A stretch of 61,837 nucleotides of DNA from Fomitopsis serialis (Eukaryota > Basidiomycota > Agaricomycetes > Polyporales > Fomitopsidaceae), in assembly GCF_022376445.1 (NCBI RefSeq), contig NW_025955187.1:1-61837 (forward strand), written 5' to 3'. How positions within the stretch are numbered: position 1 is the first letter of the stretch; every line of letters starts with the position of its first letter. Under the pieces are notes generated by a model, which worked only from the letters and a program-made list of their open reading frames with translations, was not told the origin of the DNA and made no database searches. The position numbers and the translations under genes are program-made. Positions 57,683 through 61,837 of this stretch are shown here, piece after piece.

Positions 57683-58830
57683 ATGCATAGCATGCTTCCC
57701 GGGCTACCGGTAGAATTGCACGAACGCATACTCGAACACCTCCAGGACGAGCGGCGAACCCTACGGATGTGTAGCTTGACTTGCCGTGCATGGGTTTCTT
57801 CGCACAACGCCACCTTTTCCGCAAGGTCCGCATCGAGAGGCGTCCTGACTCCTCCGCATTCTAGCGGTTTTGCAAGCATCGACCACCGGAATCGCAGACC
57901 ATGTCCGCGAGCTCAACTTGCTGGGCGTTCTCTTCACTACCAACGGTCTTCCCCTCCGAATTGCAACATATCATCCGCCTCCTCGTGATCTTGAGACCCT
58001 ATCTATCGAAGCCGTCGATTGGCCTCGCGCGATGGACATCATGGTATTCACGTATCGCGTCGCATTCCCTCAGCGACGCGGTGCTTTCCTATTTCCAGCG
58101 CCGATCTCAAAGCCCTACGACTATGGAATGTTCACTTCGAATCAGCCAATGATCTACTTCATCTGCTCGTCGCCTTTCCTTCCTGTCCAGTGTCCGACTG
58201 GTGACGTGAGCTTGAACAACGTCCCGGAGAGGCTTGCTCAGAGTGATGGTGATGCACATCGCCTTCGTATCGAAGGTTTGTATGTAGAAATTACACGACC
58301 GGCTACTGGTGCTGTTCGTGGATAGGCTGTTGAAGCCTCCCTTCGAGACGCATCTCGAGGATCGATGGGACATCGACTACCGCGTGGGTCCGTATGTGCC
58401 GGCGCGCCTGTTCTGCTAGAGGCGGTGCGTGTCTCAGTAGGCTCCTTGGAGTCATGCGACGTCAAGTTCGACGATGACAGTAAGTCGGCTGCTCAATATG
58501 TCTGCTCGTGTGCTCTGACACTAGTTTTGTAGCTTGGCTGCGGGATCTAGATATATCGAGACACCGCAAGCTGGCCAGCCTTGTCCTCGGCCTGCGTTGT
58601 ACTGACGGCTCTTCGGCGCGACACCGTCGACAAGTACACCAATTGCCAGAATTTCTGACTACGCTCAACGCCCTTACCTGCGCCGTCTGCACTGTCTTTC
58701 ACGCTCCTGAGCACGCGGCCTTCTTGAACCATCTTCCTTGGCAGGCATCGATGACGCCCTTGTCTCATTGCATAAGAATACCCGTCCCTCGCGCTCAATT
58801 CCGGGTTACTATTTGATGCAGCCATGCGAA
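57683..58830 (+). pseudogene. F-box protein pseudogene
   Basis: It opens MHSMLPGLPVELHERILEHL with QDERRTLRMCSLTCRAW, an F-box. The frame is then lost: FRKVRIERRPD, VLQASTTGIADHVRELNLLG, LETLSIEAVDWPRAMDI, ALRLWNVHFESANDLLHLLV and AWLRDLDISRHRKLASLVLG appear in order but in three frames, with stops between them. The last word is paralogous to AWLTDLDLSRHQQLTTFTLA in the next gene, so the two are old tandem relatives. Its N-ter and middle pieces also occur separately at 15140-15268 and 23340-23590. It is divergent from the right ABCC copy, with a 600-base shared promoter region. Confidence 0.8.
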
Positions 58831-59390
58831 CGAGGCGGTGTCATCCCGTTGTTCGTTGGACGGTTCCCGGCTACAGTGCCAACTCAGTTCCAGTGAGCGT
58901 GGATGTCTGTCCGATCGATTGGGATAATAGCACTGGGCATCTAACGTATGTAGAGCAACCTATGTGGTCCGAGCCGCTGCAGTAACTACCTTTGTGGTAT
59001 AACTTCGAGTCACCAACTGCGACAGAAGTCGTAGTGTGCTACGAATGGTAATAGTAGTACTTATGTTGATGTCGAAGTGCTTATGCATTGCAATTATGTC
59101 AACAACTTGCACCTATGTACTACGGAGCAATTGCCATTCACGTGGATTGAGCGAGATCTGTATGGGAGGCCGGCTCCATCGCAGCGTCGCTGTTTAGCTG
59201 AGGATGGCCCTAGTACCTACGTTCAAACGTTCAAGTTGTACCGGTACCTGCTCGACGTTTAACGTTTAGATTCAACGCTTTATAGCGGAGTCGATCGACG
59301 GTCCCGCGCGCTGCGATATACATATCGGGCCGAGATCTCGGCCATCTTAGCACTCGACGAGCCCTCCCAAACTTAGACTTGACCTCGACT
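58831..59390. other. Intergenic spacer
   Basis: Short spacer with the tract ggtaatagtagtacttatg (about 59048-59066), similar in composition to the tract at 3167. No gene supported. Confidence 0.4.
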
Positions 59391-60796
59391 ATGCCACTAC
59401 CATCGCATTTGCAGCTACCGCTCGAGCTACACGAATACATAATCGACTATCTCCACGATGACCAGCGCGCACTCAGGGCTTGCAGCCTTGCGTACCGAGG
59501 CTTGCTCCGCACCACTAGACACCACCTCTTCGAGTCTATCGTCCTCCGACGGGTCGCGGACTGTCTTCGCTTCCTCGACGCCCTGGAATCCTCTGCGCAG
59601 ACTCCAGTCAGGATCGCAGATTATGTCCGGGATATCCAGCTTCCCTACATGGCGCTCGTGAGAGGGAATCGAGGGGAACGAAAGGGGTGGCGTTTCGAGC
59701 TGTTGCGTCGGATACTCCGCGACCTGCGCAACCTCGCCTGTCTACGAATGCACGCTTTCGATTGGTTGGGATTCTTTGACCTCTTAACTATGGAGACTTT
59801 CGCTGCGAGGAGCCTGACGGAAGCGATGGCCGCGTTCTTCCCTTTCCCAAACCTCAAGAAACTGCACATCGACCACTGCGTCCTCCGTTCGTCACGCGAG
59901 CTGACACGGCTCATGTCTGTCTTTCCTCGACTCTCATGGCTGGACCTGCAGCTGATCGTGGAGCCTTCGATACCGGGCGAATCGTCTCCAGAGCCCTCTG
60001 ACGACCTCAGGGATCTGCAATGCGTTGAACTCGGTACGAACATGAGGACGCTCGTGGCGGATTTCAATTATAGCTCGCAAGCTATGCTCGCGTGTATCGT
60101 GGAATCACTGCTCGGACCTCCGTTCGAAGTGAATCTCAGTCGAGTTGTATGGGATGCAGGCCCCTTGAGAGGCGTCAGGTAGATGATATGTCCCTGTTGA
60201 AAGAAGTGATACGGAGGTCGGAGGCCACCTTGGAGTCGTTCAAGGCAACATTCCCTGAAGACGGTGAGTCGCTTCCGCAGTTGCTAATCAGTGTCACTCA
60301 CCTGTATGTCGGGATGGTAGCGTGGCTGACAGACCTTGATCTGTCTCGTCATCAACAGCTCACGACGTTCACTCTCGCTCTCCGCTTCGACGTCGAGAAC
60401 CCCTTCTTCTCTGCATTACCCGTCTTCTTCTCTGGGCTCACATCCGAACGGCTGCGCGATGTCCACCTGCACTTCGAGCTTGTCGACATTGCTGCTGAAT
60501 GGGCCTACGTCGACTGGCCTCGTCTGGACCAAGCCTTTGCTTCTCTCCACAGAAGATGTCCCTTGTTGAGTATCACCTTCCACGTCCACAGTATCGTGGT
60601 AACGGGTAGCGAGAGACCCCATGTCTTCCATCCTCTCAAGGAGCGACTGTCGCAAACTATAGAAGCGGGGATGCGCGTCGCATTAGTGCTTACCAAGACC
60701 GTCTTCCGCCCCGGGATGATAGCAACGAGCCGTTGCACATGGAGTTTACCACTGAAATTGAAGAACGCTGCTGGTTGTCATGAAGGACCTCAGTGA
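59391..60796 (+). pseudogene. F-box protein gene with a single frameshift
   Basis: The start MPLPSHLQLPLELHEYIIDY with LHDDQRALRACSLAYRGLLR is an F-box; the region after it has leucine-rich spacing (LRDLRNLACLRMHAFDWLG, FPNLKKLHIDHCVLRS). F-box proteins recruit substrates to SCF ubiquitin ligases. The first frame runs to a stop at 60182 (PLRGVR). The continuation RQVDDMSLLKEVIRRSEATL is in the +1 frame and the two overlap around ggccccttgagaggcgtcagg (about 60157). No intron fits; adding or dropping one base in the cccc run would restore one frame. An intron (donor gtgagtc near 60265, acceptor gatggtag near 60320) then leads to AWLTDLDLSRHQQL and an open end. It may be a live gene with a sequencing error, or a recent null. 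Confidence 0.65.
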
Positions 60797-61437
60797 GGAT
60801 ATAATGCTGACATCGTGTAGACACTGGTGAGTTTTTCCGCCCTTCACTGACTATACGTACGGGTCACTGGTGCCTAACGGAACCACTCGTGTAGGCATGG
60901 TCATCTGCCTTCGTGTCTACAGGTATGTAGCACCGACTTCTGCCCACACAACGTGTGAAAAAGGTCTGACTTTTGATGACGCTAGGTGCTGGAGTTCCCT
61001 TTTCGCAAAGCAAGAGGTTTCGACAGAGAGAGCTCGATGAGCTTGTAAAATACATTCCGTGTACCACAGTCTACCACTTCAGCTATTTGGTGATACACAA
61101 TCATACACCTGAGTTCAATTGAATTACATCACGATGTCGAGAGCGACATTGTTGGATGCGAACTTCGATTTCTGAGATTCTTCATCTTTCACGTCAAACA
61201 TTGTGCGATCGGGTCGAAGCAGGAAACTACAACATTGTGTCGGCAGAAATCCAAGAACTTGAGTAGAACCACTGGGCGCGCCAAGGGCGCGCGTCGACGG
61301 TGCGTCACCCAGTTGCGGTGGGTGCCATATATGGTGCACGTGGTCGTTCTCCCGTTCCAGTTTCGCGTCTGTGTGCTTCCTCCCCATCCCCTCCACAGTC
61401 TGTCCTCGAGTTCTTCGTGCTTGACTGGTCCAGCTCT
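60797..61437. other. Intergenic spacer
   Basis: No supported gene; short ORFs only. Confidence 0.45.
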
Positions 61438-61837
61438 ATGTCTTCGTCACAAGAGAGCCAGCCTTCTAGCCGTCAGTCCACGTCTGACCCACCTCAGCAA
61501 GACGCGATAACGCTCTTCGACCTCCATCTCAGGTTCCTGTCCGAGTCATACCTCAGCTTCTTTCTGGAACGGTACGCCCGCAAGTCTTCTTCCAATCAGG
61601 TTTACCTCAGACATCGTATGACTTGTAGCCGGAGAATCGAGGAGCATTAGTGAGTGCGTACACGAGAGGACCGCGCCGTCTGGGCTGACGGGAAGTCCAG
61701 TGTGGAGGCGTTGCTTCGGCTACACCGGAAAGTCAAGGCTGCAGATACAGTATTGGACGACCCGGGTCGTGGCGACGTCAGCACGACGAGGGCTGCCTGG
61801 AACGAGATCAGGGATAACGTGGCGAGAGGTGCGTCCC
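61438..61837 (+). CDS. 5' end of an unknown gene, cut by the window edge
   Basis: From the ATG at 61438 the frame reads MSSSQESQPSSRQSTSDPPQ with QDAITLFDLHLRFLSESYLS and FFLER, then a donor gtacgc at 61572. Further on, a frame with EDRAVWADGKSSVEALLRLH then RKVKAADTVLDDPGRGDVST runs to the window end. I could not make the phases of these two pieces agree with a unique acceptor near 61650. The first part is a Ser/Gln-rich leader and a probable helix. I do not recognise the family. Confidence 0.45.

Larger units (their letters stand above)
50295..57800 (-). repeat. Segmental duplication, right copy (inverted)
   Basis: Inverted match of 15140-23260. It holds the ABCC gene on the minus strand, the divergent promoter and the F-box N-terminus on the plus strand. 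It lacks the MITE. Exons and introns match the left copy at most positions by eye. Where coding sequence differs in the 3' half, many differences are single-base losses. Confidence 0.92.

Overview
The window is nuclear DNA of a filamentous basidiomycete, most likely an Agaricomycete and possibly a polypore. The grounds are genes packed with 45-60 base introns with clean GT..AG ends, several microexons, and the gene families present: F-box proteins of a mushroom-specific type, 7-TM families resembling DUF6534, DUF6533 and DUF7702, a CYP5150-like P450 and a LAS1/PIF1 background. All exon models below were built by eye from reading frame, splice signals and phase. They close without internal stops unless stated, but none was checked against transcripts or databases.

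Layout. 1-9.8 kb: a dispersed repeat fragment, a decayed ammonium transporter (+), a dienelactone hydrolase (+), an F-box-like gene with two microexons (-), a LENG1-like nuclear protein gene (-), and a relic of a DUF7702-like gene joined to a second copy of the first repeat. 9.8-15 kb: two tandem TPR genes with identical 11-exon architecture. 15.1-23.3 kb: the left copy of a segmental duplication carrying an intact 34-exon ABCC (MRP-type) transporter gene, with a 632-bp Tc1/mariner-like MITE in its promoter. 23.3-27 kb: helicase and F-box relics, then two tandem DUF7702-like membrane protein genes (-). 27.4-34 kb: LAS1 (+), a DEDDy 3'-5' exonuclease with a GRGQ-repeat tail (-), and a DUF6534-like 7-TM gene (-). 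35.5-44.5 kb: a P450 (+), a broken DUF6534-like gene (+), an MFS monocarboxylate-type transporter (-) and a DUF6533-like 7-TM gene (-). 44.5-47.4 kb: gene-poor, with one strong GC-rich hairpin. 47.4-50.1 kb: a PIF1-type helicase with an RNase H1/viroplasmin-like N-terminal domain (+). 50.3-57.8 kb: the right, inverted copy of the ABCC segment, whose 3' half carries many single-base deletions. 57.7-61.8 kb: an F-box pseudogene, an F-box gene with one frameshift, and the 5' end of an unknown gene cut by the window edge.

The most interesting structure is the inverted pair of ABCC segments. The left copy is flanked by two separated pieces of one F-box gene and a 66-bp sliver of the helicase, so its order is circularly permuted relative to the right copy. 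That is what integration of a circular intermediate, or sampling from a former tandem array, would give. The left copy carries the MITE where the right copy keeps the empty TA site, so the insertion is later than the duplication or was lost cleanly from one copy. No gene cluster for a single pathway is evident; the genes look like ordinary chromosomal neighbours mixed with fast-evolving, duplicated families.
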